This document shows, piece by piece, positions 1 to 6,787 of a DNA stretch of 64,000 nt; the first letter of the stretch is position 1, and each line of letters starts with the position of its first letter. The notes under the pieces were generated by a model that ran no database searches, was not told where the DNA came from, and saw nothing but the letters and a program-made list of their open reading frames with translations. The translations under genes and the position numbers were made by a program. The DNA is from CAZNKU01 sp045654805. GTDB lineage: Bacteria; Bacillota; Clostridia; Monoglobales; Firm-18. The stretch spans positions 50,170 through 114,169 of the forward strand of contig JAZOOD010000063.1 in the NCBI GenBank assembly GCA_045654805.1. The letters are read 5' to 3'.

Positions 1-115
1 AACAAAATCATAAGTACTTTATCATATTTTTTTATTTTTTCTGTAAATATACTCAAATAATCTACCTCGTAAATTTATTATACACTAAGTATACCACAAA
101 ATTTGTAAAAAACAA

Positions 116-144
116 TAGACGAAATTAAAAATATATTATATAAT
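116..144 (+). promoter_or_regulatory. sigma-A-like promoter of the divIVA-like gene
   Basis: A -10 hexamer TATAAT at 139-144 lies 17 bases after TAGACG (116-121, 4 of 6 matches to TTGACA). It sits about 30 bases before the start codon of the DivIVA-like gene. Apart from this promoter, bases 1-175 show only AT-rich DNA. Confidence 0.5.
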
Positions 145-175
145 ATATGTAAGTAAGTGTAAGAGGTGATTTATA

Positions 176-589
176 ATGGCTAAACTATTCCGTGGCGCAT
201 TATTCGGTTATAACAAAAAGGATGTTAAAAAGTATGTAGAGGAAATTAGTGCAAATTTTGCCGTACAGCTTGATGAATGTAAGGCAGAGATTGAACGGCT
301 TAACGGACAACGGGCGGAGCTTGATGCTAAAAGGGCTGAAATTGAAAGCAAAAAATCCGCGATTTCAGAGGCTATAATTTCCGCACAGGAAAAAGGAGAA
401 AAGATTGTTACCGAAGCTCGGGAAAAGGCGGAAAAGGAGCGTGCGGATATGCAACGCAGAATTGCGGCGGAAAACCAAAAGCTTGTGAAAATACGCCGTG
501 ATATTATAAATATCAGACGTAACGCAATAAAGGCTCTTAATAACATAAGCATAGATAATGACGAAGCAGAAAATTTTGACGAAATATAA
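176..589 (+). CDS. DivIVA-like coiled-coil protein
   Basis: A 137-residue cytoplasmic protein. The N-terminus (LFGYNKKDVKKYV) matches the membrane-binding DivIVA/GpsB signature FxxxxFGYxxxDVxxF, and residues about 25-110 are a charged, Lys/Glu/Ala-rich coiled coil. DivIVA-family proteins mark curved membrane at septa and poles and recruit division, wall-synthesis or sporulation partners. It is short for true DivIVA and has no second domain, so the exact role is open. The start follows AGAGGTG with good spacing. It stands alone before a small membrane-protein gene; no division cluster is adjacent. Confidence 0.75.
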   Translation: MAKLFRGALFGYNKKDVKKYVEEISANFAVQLDECKAEIERLNGQRAELDAKRAEIESKKSAISEAIISAQEKGEKIVTEAREKAEKERADMQRRIAAENQKLVKIRRDIINIRRNAIKALNNISIDNDEAENFDEI

Positions 590-662
590 TACCATATGTA
601 ACCTTTGACGGAAAATATGAGTACAATGTAGTGTAGTTATATTTTTTTAGGAGGTGCCTTTT

Positions 663-899
663 ATGTATGATGAAAGATGTTGTATCAAAACATGTTGCTT
701 TGATATAGTTATAGCCATAGTTGCGGCATTTTTGACTTTTTCAGTGGGCTTACTTCTTGGTGCAATATTTGGCGCAACTTTGATTGCGTTTGTTGCTTCA
801 ATAGTTGTGTTCCTTGTTGTAATGCTTGTACTACTTGTTGTTTTGCTTATACTAAGACGTTGCCGCAGAGGTAAGGACGAAGGTTGTCTTGAAAGATAG
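663..899 (+). CDS. small two-helix membrane protein
   Basis: A 78-residue protein of unknown function. The N-terminus carries four cysteines in a short stretch (MYDERCCIKTCC), followed by two hydrophobic helices (about residues 14-35 and 38-62) and a basic, Arg-rich tail. The ATG at 663 is chosen over an upstream GTG at 654 because the GTG is part of the ribosome site AGGAGGTG (649-656). The N-terminal Cys cluster could bind metal or be lipidated or oxidised; nothing else identifies it. Confidence 0.6.
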   Translation: MYDERCCIKTCCFDIVIAIVAAFLTFSVGLLLGAIFGATLIAFVASIVVFLVVMLVLLVVLLILRRCRRGKDEGCLER

Positions 900-911
900 T
901 GATTGACAAAG

Positions 912-935
912 TCGGCGTAGCTTTTGCTGCGCCGA
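912..935 (+). terminator. hairpin after the small membrane protein
   Basis: A 10-bp stem (TCGGCGTAGC with GCTGCGCCGA, one G-U pair) and a TTTT loop lie between the small membrane protein and the HAD gene. The following bases are AT-rich but not a pure T-run, so termination may be partial. Confidence 0.5.
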
Positions 936-962
936 TAATAATATAACCTGAGAGGACAAATT

Positions 963-1535
963 ATGAACGTATATGATTTTGATAAAACAATTTATGATGG
1001 GGACTGTACGGTGGATTTTTATTTTTACTGCCTTAAAAATTACCCCGTCATTTATAAAAAAATTCCCGAGGTTTTGTGGTACGGACTGCTTTTTAAAATG
1101 GGGATTGTGAAAAAGAAGGACTTTAAAAGCAGATTTTTTAAATTTGCTTTATTACTGCCTGACCTTAAAGGTGCAGTGGCAGATTTTTGGAGCGTAAATA
1201 AAAATAAGATTAAGAATTTCTATAAGGAAACACAAAGGGAGGACGATATTATAATTTCCGCATCCCCTGTGTTTATACTTGATGAAATCTGCAAAATTCA
1301 GGGCATAAACCACCTTTATGCTACAAATGTGGACTTGCAAACAGGCAAAATTATCGGCGAAAATTGCTACGGTGAAGAAAAAGTAAAGCGTTTTTACCAA
1401 GCAGGGTATGAAAAGGACAGTATTGACGAATTTTATTCCGACTCCCTTTCCGATTCACCATTAGCAGATATTTCAAAAAAAGCCTTTATCGTTATTGGGG
1501 AAAAACTAATTCCGTGGAATGAATATAAAAAATAA
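963..1535 (+). CDS. HAD-superfamily hydrolase, subfamily IB (SerB-like)
   Basis: A 190-residue phosphatase of the haloacid dehalogenase superfamily. The DxD signature is complete: DFDKT at residues 5-9, with D5 as expected nucleophile and D7 as acid/base. Motif II serine lies in IISAS, and the late acidic motif is YSDSLSDSPL, typical of the HAD-IB (phosphoserine phosphatase-like) branch. It should dephosphorylate a small phosphorylated metabolite in the cytoplasm; the substrate cannot be read. It starts 12 bases after a GAGAGGAC ribosome site and ends in a strong terminator. Confidence 0.8.
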   Translation: MNVYDFDKTIYDGDCTVDFYFYCLKNYPVIYKKIPEVLWYGLLFKMGIVKKKDFKSRFFKFALLLPDLKGAVADFWSVNKNKIKNFYKETQREDDIIISASPVFILDEICKIQGINHLYATNVDLQTGKIIGENCYGEEKVKRFYQAGYEKDSIDEFYSDSLSDSPLADISKKAFIVIGEKLIPWNEYKK

Positions 1536-1559
1536 AACTGCTCATTTGAGCAGTTTTTA
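1534..1559 (+). terminator. rho-independent terminator of the HAD gene
   Basis: AAAACTGCTC, loop ATTT, GAGCAGTTTTT. The stem directly abuts the stop of the convergent RAYT fragment. Confidence 0.85.
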
Positions 1560-1727
1560 TTATATCGAAGCAAATATTTTATATCCGCTTATTTCTTTAT
1601 AAGCTTTCAATGTTTCGATGAATTTTTCATAATCTTCATCATCTTCAAATATAACTTGTTGATTAATCCCTCTCAACATTATATGATAAATTCCGCTTTC
1701 ACTTTTCTGTCTTGGACTTCTTGGCAT
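1560..1727 (-). pseudogene. truncated REP-associated tyrosine transposase (RAYT, Y1_Tnp family)
   Basis: A 55-codon reading frame with start ATG at 1727 after an AGGTG ribosome site. Its protein begins MPRSPRQKSESGIYHIMLRG and continues with INQQVIFEDDEDYEKF. This is the characteristic N-terminus of RAYT/TnpA-REP transposases (GIYHIMLRGINxQxIFEDxEDYxKF), as recalled from that family. Full-length members are roughly 200 residues or more and carry the HuH and tyrosine motifs further on; here the frame stops shortly after GYKIFA, before any HuH motif. The gene is therefore a dead 5' stump. Its upstream side carries REP-like repeats, the expected substrate of this enzyme family. Confidence 0.85.
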
Positions 1728-1774
1728 ACTTTTCACCTCAACAGAATTTTATCATATCATCATTGAGCGGTCAA

Positions 1775-1913
1775 GACAGTAGAACCGTCCCCCTGTCTTT
1801 TGAACCGTCCCCTTGTCTTTCGGTTCTCTTGTCTACCTATTTCAGGACAGTAGAACCGTCCCCTTGTCTTCTTTATCGATGCATTTACAGGACAGTAGGA
1901 CCGTCCCCTTGTC
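1775..1913. repeat. cluster of REP-like repeats linked to the RAYT fragment
   Basis: Three 23-bp units at 1775-1797, 1846-1868 and 1891-1913 have GACA and TGTC arms around a core GTAGAACCGTCCCC (one unit GTAGGACCGTCCCC). A partial unit is at 1802-1817, and a half-unit in inverted orientation (CGGTTCTCTTGTC) is at 1821-1833. Unit starts are 71 and 45 bases apart. Units with short complementary ends next to a RAYT gene fit repetitive extragenic palindromes mobilised by RAYT. A diverged copy occurs at 63793. Confidence 0.8.
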
Positions 1914-1952
1914 TTGAAATCATTGGTTGTTGTTTTAAATTTTCAAATAATT

Positions 1953-2363
1953 CTATTCACTTGTACTATACCGATATGAATTACCACCAAGACGCTCCAT
2001 AGACTTTATTCCATCCAGCACAGCATTCGAACTATCATTTATAAAAACAATCCCTTGTTCATCATCCACAGTGCCACTTATAGCAAAATAGACTTTAGCT
2101 CCATCTTTGCGTATTACGGTGATTTTTTTGTTGATTTCATATTCTTCAAATGTTATTTGTCGTATTTCGACATTTTTATTGTCATATAAAACAATTTTAC
2201 TTCCTTTTATCTTTGCCGTATGAAAATCAACATCTTTGATAACGGAATTTATTTTATAACAATATTCCTCCATTACGCTATAATTATTATTCTGGCAACC
2301 TGAAAATATAAACAATCCTGACATAACGAAGCATAAAATTGAATATTTAATTAATCTATTCAT
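1953..2363 (-). CDS. small lipoprotein, possible immunity protein of the RHS tip
   Basis: A 136-residue exported lipoprotein with signal peptide and lipobox FSGC near residues 21-24. The start at 2363 is preferred over 2369 because GGGGAG lies about 8 bases upstream of it. The mature part is a small polar domain without recognised motif. It begins 17 bases after the stop of the RHS fragment, the position in which RHS/WapA toxin genes carry their immunity gene. That role is inference from position only. Confidence 0.55.
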   Translation of the reverse strand: MNRLIKYSILCFVMSGLFIFSGCQNNNYSVMEEYCYKINSVIKDVDFHTAKIKGSKIVLYDNKNVEIRQITFEEYEINKKITVIRKDGAKVYFAISGTVDDEQGIVFINDSSNAVLDGIKSMERLGGNSYRYSTSE

Positions 2364-2380
2364 ACTCATTCTCCCCTATA

Positions 2381-3343
2381 TTAGTATTTTGTTCTGCCAC
2401 CATATAAAGCATAATAAATCCACCATTGATTATTTCTGTCATAATAATACTTTATTCCTGACCAACGAGCTTTTCTATCCCATTCTTCGTCCAATCTCGG
2501 TAATCCATCCATATTTGCTAATGGAGGAATAAGACTTCCCCCTTGAGCAAGAGCTCCACTTATATATCCAGATACATTTTGTGACTCTAAATAGTAAGCC
2601 CAAACATAATTCCCTGCTTCGTTTCTGTTATATAAAACTCCATTCGCAAGATATAATGTTTCCTTTTCCATTTGTAATTTAAAATCCAAATCACCACCAA
2701 CAGATTCACTTAAAATGCGTTTAATACCTGTGGCCTTCTCATTCGCTTTATCAACTAATGAATCTAGTGTTTCATTTAAGAATTTAGTGTCAAATGAACT
2801 CCAATCGTACAACGTTACCGTCTCTTTACTATTAGCTTGATAGCGACTACCTTCAATTTCAGCATAATAACGATCAGTGTTAAGAAATTCCCAAAATCCC
2901 CAATCGTTTTCAACATAATATTCGGTTTGAGATGTATAGATATAATCTTTTAACCCACTTGGATCGATTCTGTTAATTGGATTATTGGAACAATACACAT
3001 ACCAATTCAATCCATCCCTTGCAGGGTCTTCTGTTATGAATCGCCCAATACTTGGATCATAGTACCTATTACGCAGGTAAATGAGTCCACTACACAAATC
3101 CTGATAATCCCCGCAGTATGCAAATGGATTTTCGTCTGTTCCTGTTTGGTTAATCAAATTGCCATAAGCGTCATATTCATAGCTTTGGTTAACTGTGCCT
3201 GTGGTTGAAGTAATTGAGCTTACATCTCCGTGCTGATTGGTGCGGAAGTAGTTTGTTACATCATCTGCATCCGTTCGGTAGATTATTCCCGTAAGTCCCC
3301 GTACATAATCATTCTGATTACCACCTGTAAAGACCCTGTTCAA
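2381..3343 (-). pseudogene. orphan C-terminal tip of an RHS-repeat toxin
   Basis: The frame encodes only the end of an RHS/YD-repeat protein. It has the YDAYGN repeat motif, the RHS core signature (RNRYYDPSIGRFITEDP, then NPINRIDPSGL) and about 190 residues of variable C-terminal domain. Complete RHS proteins are usually well over 1000 residues. There is no export signal and no ribosome site of its own; the first codons overlap the end of the nucleotidyltransferase gene. The C-terminal domain has a GGDLDFK...GNYVWAYYL...AQGGSLIPP...D...G.KYYY pattern that loosely resembles polymorphic toxin type 44; this is a weak match from memory. It is likely a displaced toxin cassette, not a functional secreted RHS protein. 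Confidence 0.75.
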
Positions 3344-4160
3344 TAAGCTTAGTCAAGGCTTTTCTTACCATTGGGGTATCTTCCTTATATGTTACTCCGT
3401 ACCATTTGTCGGGAGTGTCCAATACCTTGATTTTTGCATTATTTTCCTTAATCATTTTTTCTATTACATCTGTTAGTATGTATTCACCCTTTAATGGGTC
3501 TTTTATATCTTTCAAAAAGCCGTGGAATGAACTTTCCAAAGTTTCAAAAATATCGGGATTAAATCCCCACATATTCATTGAAACTGTAGAATCAAGGGGA
3601 ATACCGCTGTTTTTATCAATTTCCTTACATTCCACAATATCTGTAAGGTAGCCGTTTTCAACCTTGCACACACCGCGGGAGACTGTGCCGTTTTCCGTAA
3701 TTGTGTTGCCCAGCTTAAAGCCCGCCATACACATGGATTTGTTTTGCGAAAGATATTGGTTTACAATCCTCAATGTATTTGGCCCGTAGTAGTCATCTGC
3801 ATTTATAACCACAAAAGGGGTTTTAACAGCGTCCTTTGCACACAAAACTGCGTGTACCGTGCCATATGGCTTTGTACGTTCCTGAGGGATTTCAAACCAA
3901 TCAGGCAATGAATCATAACCCTGAAAAACATATTCTGTATCAATTAGTTTTTCGATTCGTTTGCCGCATACATCGCGGAAGTCCTTTTCAATTTCCTTTT
4001 TGATTATAAATACAGCCTTTGAAAAACCGCTTTTTACAGCATCGTGTACGGAAAAATCAATTATAATTTCCCCATTAGGGCCCATAGGGGCAATTTGCTT
4101 TACTCCCCCGTATCTGCTGCCCATACCTGCTGCCATAACAACCAAAGTCGAGTTATTCAT
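3318..4160 (-). CDS. NDP-sugar nucleotidyltransferase family protein (3' end rearranged)
   Basis: A 280-residue protein of the GT-A-like sugar nucleotidyltransferase family. The N-terminus has the nucleotide-binding signature VVMAAGMGSRYGGVKQ (G-x-G-x-R...K), followed by GPNGEIIIDFS, the metal-site motif NADDYYG and a late WYGVTYKED motif. Members transfer NMP from NTP onto a sugar-1-phosphate; the sugar is not determinable. The start at 4160 (MNNSTLVV) is chosen because GGGAG lies 9 bases upstream; the ATG at 4169 overlaps that site. Relatives usually end in a GVYPEKLW-like tail. Here the last codons read GLYRW, joined directly to RHS DNA, so the tail was replaced by the RHS insertion. The core looks intact. 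Confidence 0.75.
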   Translation of the reverse strand: MNNSTLVVMAAGMGSRYGGVKQIAPMGPNGEIIIDFSVHDAVKSGFSKAVFIIKKEIEKDFRDVCGKRIEKLIDTEYVFQGYDSLPDWFEIPQERTKPYGTVHAVLCAKDAVKTPFVVINADDYYGPNTLRIVNQYLSQNKSMCMAGFKLGNTITENGTVSRGVCKVENGYLTDIVECKEIDKNSGIPLDSTVSMNMWGFNPDIFETLESSFHGFLKDIKDPLKGEYILTDVIEKMIKENNAKIKVLDTPDKWYGVTYKEDTPMVRKALTKLIEQGLYRW

Positions 4161-4190
4161 ATATAACATCTCCCATTATTTGTTAATTTT

Positions 4191-4219
4191 ATTATACCTA
4201 AATGCACAAGTAAAATCAA
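4191..4219 (-). promoter_or_regulatory. promoter of the nucleotidyltransferase gene
   Basis: On the minus strand TTGATT (4214-4219) and TATAAT (4191-4196) are separated by 17 bases, about 30 bases before the start codon. Confidence 0.65.
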
Positions 4220-4258
4220 GTGTAATATTACAATTATGTTATATGTAAGATATTTCTA

Positions 4259-4288
4259 TTGTCAAATTATACGATATTTTGTTATAAT
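4259..4288 (+). promoter_or_regulatory. promoter of the SLH/GH18 gene
   Basis: TTGTCA at 4259-4264 and TATAAT at 4283-4288, with an 18-base spacer. It drives the SLH/GH18 gene divergently from the nucleotidyltransferase. Confidence 0.6.
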
Positions 4289-4321
4289 GTATGTATATTT
4301 GTAAAAAGGAGGGGTGCGTGG

Positions 4322-6034
4322 TTGAAAAAAGCAATTCTTAGTTTAGTACTTATTTTAATATTTTTAATACAAATTCCCGCCTTTGGTGTCAGTGCATCGA
4401 AAATGGGTGCTGATATGGAGGGCCATTGGGCAGAAGATTATGGCCGCAGGCTTATGAAACTTGGGATAATGAACGGTTATGAAGACGGAACGTTTAAGTT
4501 AACCGGAACTATTACAAGGGCAGAGTTTACCAAATTACTTGTAACTTTGCGTTACGGTAATTATCAGACATATACGGAAGAAATTTTTGAGGATGTTCCA
4601 TCATCCGCGTGGTATTACAACTATGTTTGTACTGCATATGCGGAAAAAATTCTGGAGGAGCAGGAGGGTGAAAAATTCAGACCATCCGATCTTATTACAA
4701 GGGAAGAAATGGTGGTTATGATTGTCAAATCCCTTGAACTTTCCGGCGGGCGCGCATCATTTGGTGATGTAAACAGCGGAAATGAGCATTATAAGGAAAT
4801 TTGTGCCGCAGTAAACAGCGGTATTATAACGGGTTATGAGGACGGGACTTTCAAGCCCGACAACACGGCAACCCGTGGGGAAACTGCCGCTATGGTGTGC
4901 AGGATTTTAAACCATATAACGGACAAGGAACTGGTTGGAGAACCAAATCCGGAAGTGGAGCTTGAGGAAGATGAATATCCTGAAGATGAACCTGTGGAAA
5001 TACCGGATATAGAATATGTTCCCGGTGATGTTGATGACGAAATATCAGGCAAAATTAACCTTACCTGGCACCAGATATATAATACTGGGGTAACAAAGAC
5101 AGGGAACCATATGGATGGGGTAAATGTAATTTCTCCAACGTGGTTTACACTTGTTGACAACACAGGGTTAACACCTTATTCATATGAATATGAATTTTAC
5201 AGCGACCTTAACCTTTATATTGCAGACCTTGGCAACAAGGAATACATAAAGGATTGCAAAGAGGAAGGTTATAAGGTATGGGCGATGTTTAACACAGAGG
5301 GCAGCCCCGCTAAGGCAAGCAAGTTTTTAAACAGCGCACCTGCAAGAGCAGCCTGTGTTAAAATGATGAAAGAGTTTATTTTGAAATATGACCTTGACGG
5401 CATAAATCTGGACTTTGAAAATATGTATCAGTCCGACCGTGACCTATATACAAAATTTGTGAAGGAAATGGCGGATATGTGCCACAGCGTAGGAGCAATA
5501 TTAAGCGTTGACGTTACAAAGTACGAGCCTACAAGCTCTACATACTCTATGTGCTACGACCGTACAGCTATTGCCAAGTATGCGGATTATGTAGCATTAA
5601 TGGCTTATGACCAGAATGGAACCTGGAGCAAAGAGGCAGGTTCTGTGGCGGACCTCGAATGGACAGAAAAAGCAGTTATAAAAACACTTGAGGAAGTTCC
5701 TAATGAAAAATTGCTTTTAGGCATACCTTTTTATGCAAGAATATGGGAAACTGTTAACGGCAAGGTTGTAAAGACCTCCGCCGTGGGTATGACTACTGTT
5801 GCAAATAAGATTGCGGAAAATAACGCTACTGTTTATTATGATGAAAAAACGGGGCAAAATTATGCAGAATGGACCTCGGGCAACAGCGTTTTCAAGGTAT
5901 GGATAGAGGATAAGACATCAATCAAGGCAAGACTTGATTTAGTTGAGCAATATGACCTTGCGGGAGTTGCCTCCTGGAGTAAAACCTTTGAAACTCCGGA
6001 TATATGGGAATTTATTGAGGAGAATTTGAGATGA
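4322..6034 (+). CDS. SLH-domain glycoside hydrolase family 18 protein
   Basis: A 570-residue secreted surface protein. The TTG start at 4322 (LKKAIL...) is chosen because AAGGAGGGG lies 7 bases upstream and a signal peptide follows directly (cleavage near AFGVSA). Three S-layer homology repeats (about residues 30-75, 88-137, 140-190) carry the GYEDGTFKP-like motifs that bind pyruvylated wall polymer. A Glu/Asp/Pro-rich linker follows, then a GH18 barrel with the catalytic signature DGINLDFE; E366 is the expected acid. Strand motifs LMAYDQNG and LLLGIPFYARIW also fit. The barrel resembles the peptidoglycan/cortex N-acetylglucosaminidase branch (YaaH/SleL) more than true chitinases. It is followed by an overlapping small gene. 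Confidence 0.85.
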   Translation: MKKAILSLVLILIFLIQIPAFGVSASKMGADMEGHWAEDYGRRLMKLGIMNGYEDGTFKLTGTITRAEFTKLLVTLRYGNYQTYTEEIFEDVPSSAWYYNYVCTAYAEKILEEQEGEKFRPSDLITREEMVVMIVKSLELSGGRASFGDVNSGNEHYKEICAAVNSGIITGYEDGTFKPDNTATRGETAAMVCRILNHITDKELVGEPNPEVELEEDEYPEDEPVEIPDIEYVPGDVDDEISGKINLTWHQIYNTGVTKTGNHMDGVNVISPTWFTLVDNTGLTPYSYEYEFYSDLNLYIADLGNKEYIKDCKEEGYKVWAMFNTEGSPAKASKFLNSAPARAACVKMMKEFILKYDLDGINLDFENMYQSDRDLYTKFVKEMADMCHSVGAILSVDVTKYEPTSSTYSMCYDRTAIAKYADYVALMAYDQNGTWSKEAGSVADLEWTEKAVIKTLEEVPNEKLLLGIPFYARIWETVNGKVVKTSAVGMTTVANKIAENNATVYYDEKTGQNYAEWTSGNSVFKVWIEDKTSIKARLDLVEQYDLAGVASWSKTFETPDIWEFIEENLR

Positions 6035-6279
6035 ACGAAAAGTTAAAGGAAATACTTTTGGGTATCACATACGGCATTGTAACAATGCTGTTTATAATCG
6101 GACTTTTGCCATGGTCTTTGGTTTCCAGTATTTTAGGATGTGTTATTGCGGTGCTTGCAATATGGCGTATAAGAAAAAGAATGAACGCAGAAGAAAGTGT
6201 TAAGCATTTTACAATAAGCTATATGGTAGTGGTTATAGTAATTATGTTGCTTATTAATTCACTATCAACCGGAGCATAA
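6031..6279 (+). CDS. small membrane protein of unknown function
   Basis: An 82-residue protein with three hydrophobic stretches (about residues 11-25, 28-43, 61-77) and a basic loop RIRKRMNAE. The ATG overlaps the stop of the SLH/GH18 gene (ATGA), so the two are translationally coupled. Its 3' end overlaps the convergent bofA by 26 bases. No family is recognised. Confidence 0.6.
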   Translation: MNEKLKEILLGITYGIVTMLFIIGLLPWSLVSSILGCVIAVLAIWRIRKRMNAEESVKHFTISYMVVVIVIMLLINSLSTGA

Positions 6280-6514
6280 GCAACATAATAAATCCCGGTA
6301 TGCCCAATATACCTATAGTAAAAGCTGTAAGGGCATTTACACCTATGAAAAACCCGAATAGTTGGGATATGAAGTTAAATGCTACTATACATATTCCCCC
6401 TAATGCGGAATTGACAATTAATCTGAACAATGCTCTTATGGGCTTTGAAAAAACAACTATTAGTATACAGCCTAAAATAATACCTATAATATAAATGAAT
6501 AATGTACTATTCAT
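6254..6514 (-). CDS. bofA: sigma-K processing inhibitor family protein BofA
   Basis: An 86-residue integral membrane protein. The C-terminal signature IGVNALTAFTIGILGIPGF is the conserved core of the BofA/SigmaK-factor processing inhibitor family, and the rest is hydrophobic helices. In Bacillus, BofA holds the SpoIVFB protease inactive in the mother-cell-derived outer forespore membrane until a forespore signal arrives. The GGAGG ribosome site (6522-6526, minus strand) lies within the 3' arm of a hairpin, which may limit translation. It lies downstream of spoIIE and orf75 on the same strand. Confidence 0.85.
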   Translation of the reverse strand: MNSTLFIYIIGIILGCILIVVFSKPIRALFRLIVNSALGGICIVAFNFISQLFGFFIGVNALTAFTIGILGIPGFIMLLMLRLIVN

Positions 6515-6521
6515 AAAAACA

Positions 6522-6550
6522 CCTCCGTATATACCTAAGATATGCGGAGG
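6522..6550 (-). promoter_or_regulatory. hairpin containing the bofA ribosome binding site
   Basis: On the minus strand CCTCCGCATAT pairs with ATATACGGAGG (one mismatch) around a 7-base loop and is followed by TGTTTTTATG. The 3' arm ends in GGAGG, which is the Shine-Dalgarno site of bofA, 7 bases from its ATG. It may be a terminator of the spoIIE unit, a translational lock on bofA, or both. Confidence 0.6.
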
Positions 6551-6559
6551 TTGTACTAT

Positions 6560-6787
6560 TTATGCCTGGTGTTTTCCCCGACCGAAAAAGCCACGTTTTT
6601 TCTTTACGGGACGTGAAAGATACCTGTTGCTTTGGTTAACATACTGGTATATTATGTGATTTGCCTCATCCAGTACATTATAGTCTTCAATAGCCTTAAT
6701 TTTGTCTTTTAAAATAAAGATTGCCTGTTGGATATTACTGCTCTTTATATTATCTATTATGATGACTCTCTTGCTGTTGTCAAACAT
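6560..6787 (-). CDS. small protein co-expressed with spoIIE
   Basis: A 75-residue soluble protein of unknown function with a strongly basic tail (RPVKKKRGFFGRGKHQA). The start ATG lies within the last codons of spoIIE, with an 8-base overlap and the ribosome site GAGGAGGG inside spoIIE. It is therefore almost certainly translated from the same mRNA early in sporulation. No domain is recognised. Confidence 0.65.
   Translation of the reverse strand: MFDNSKRVIIIDNIKSSNIQQAIFILKDKIKAIEDYNVLDEANHIIYQYVNQSNRYLSRPVKKKRGFFGRGKHQA

Noticed and set aside
1775..1913. Possible CRISPR array
   Set aside because: Unit spacing is irregular (71 and 45 bases), the units are partly palindromic and partly truncated, and no cas genes are near. 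A RAYT fragment explains them better.
1712..2002. Plus-strand reading frame of 96 codons
   Set aside because: It is made of translated REP-like repeats (recurring RTVPLS and PSPCL) and overlaps the RAYT fragment start on the other strand; no ribosome site.
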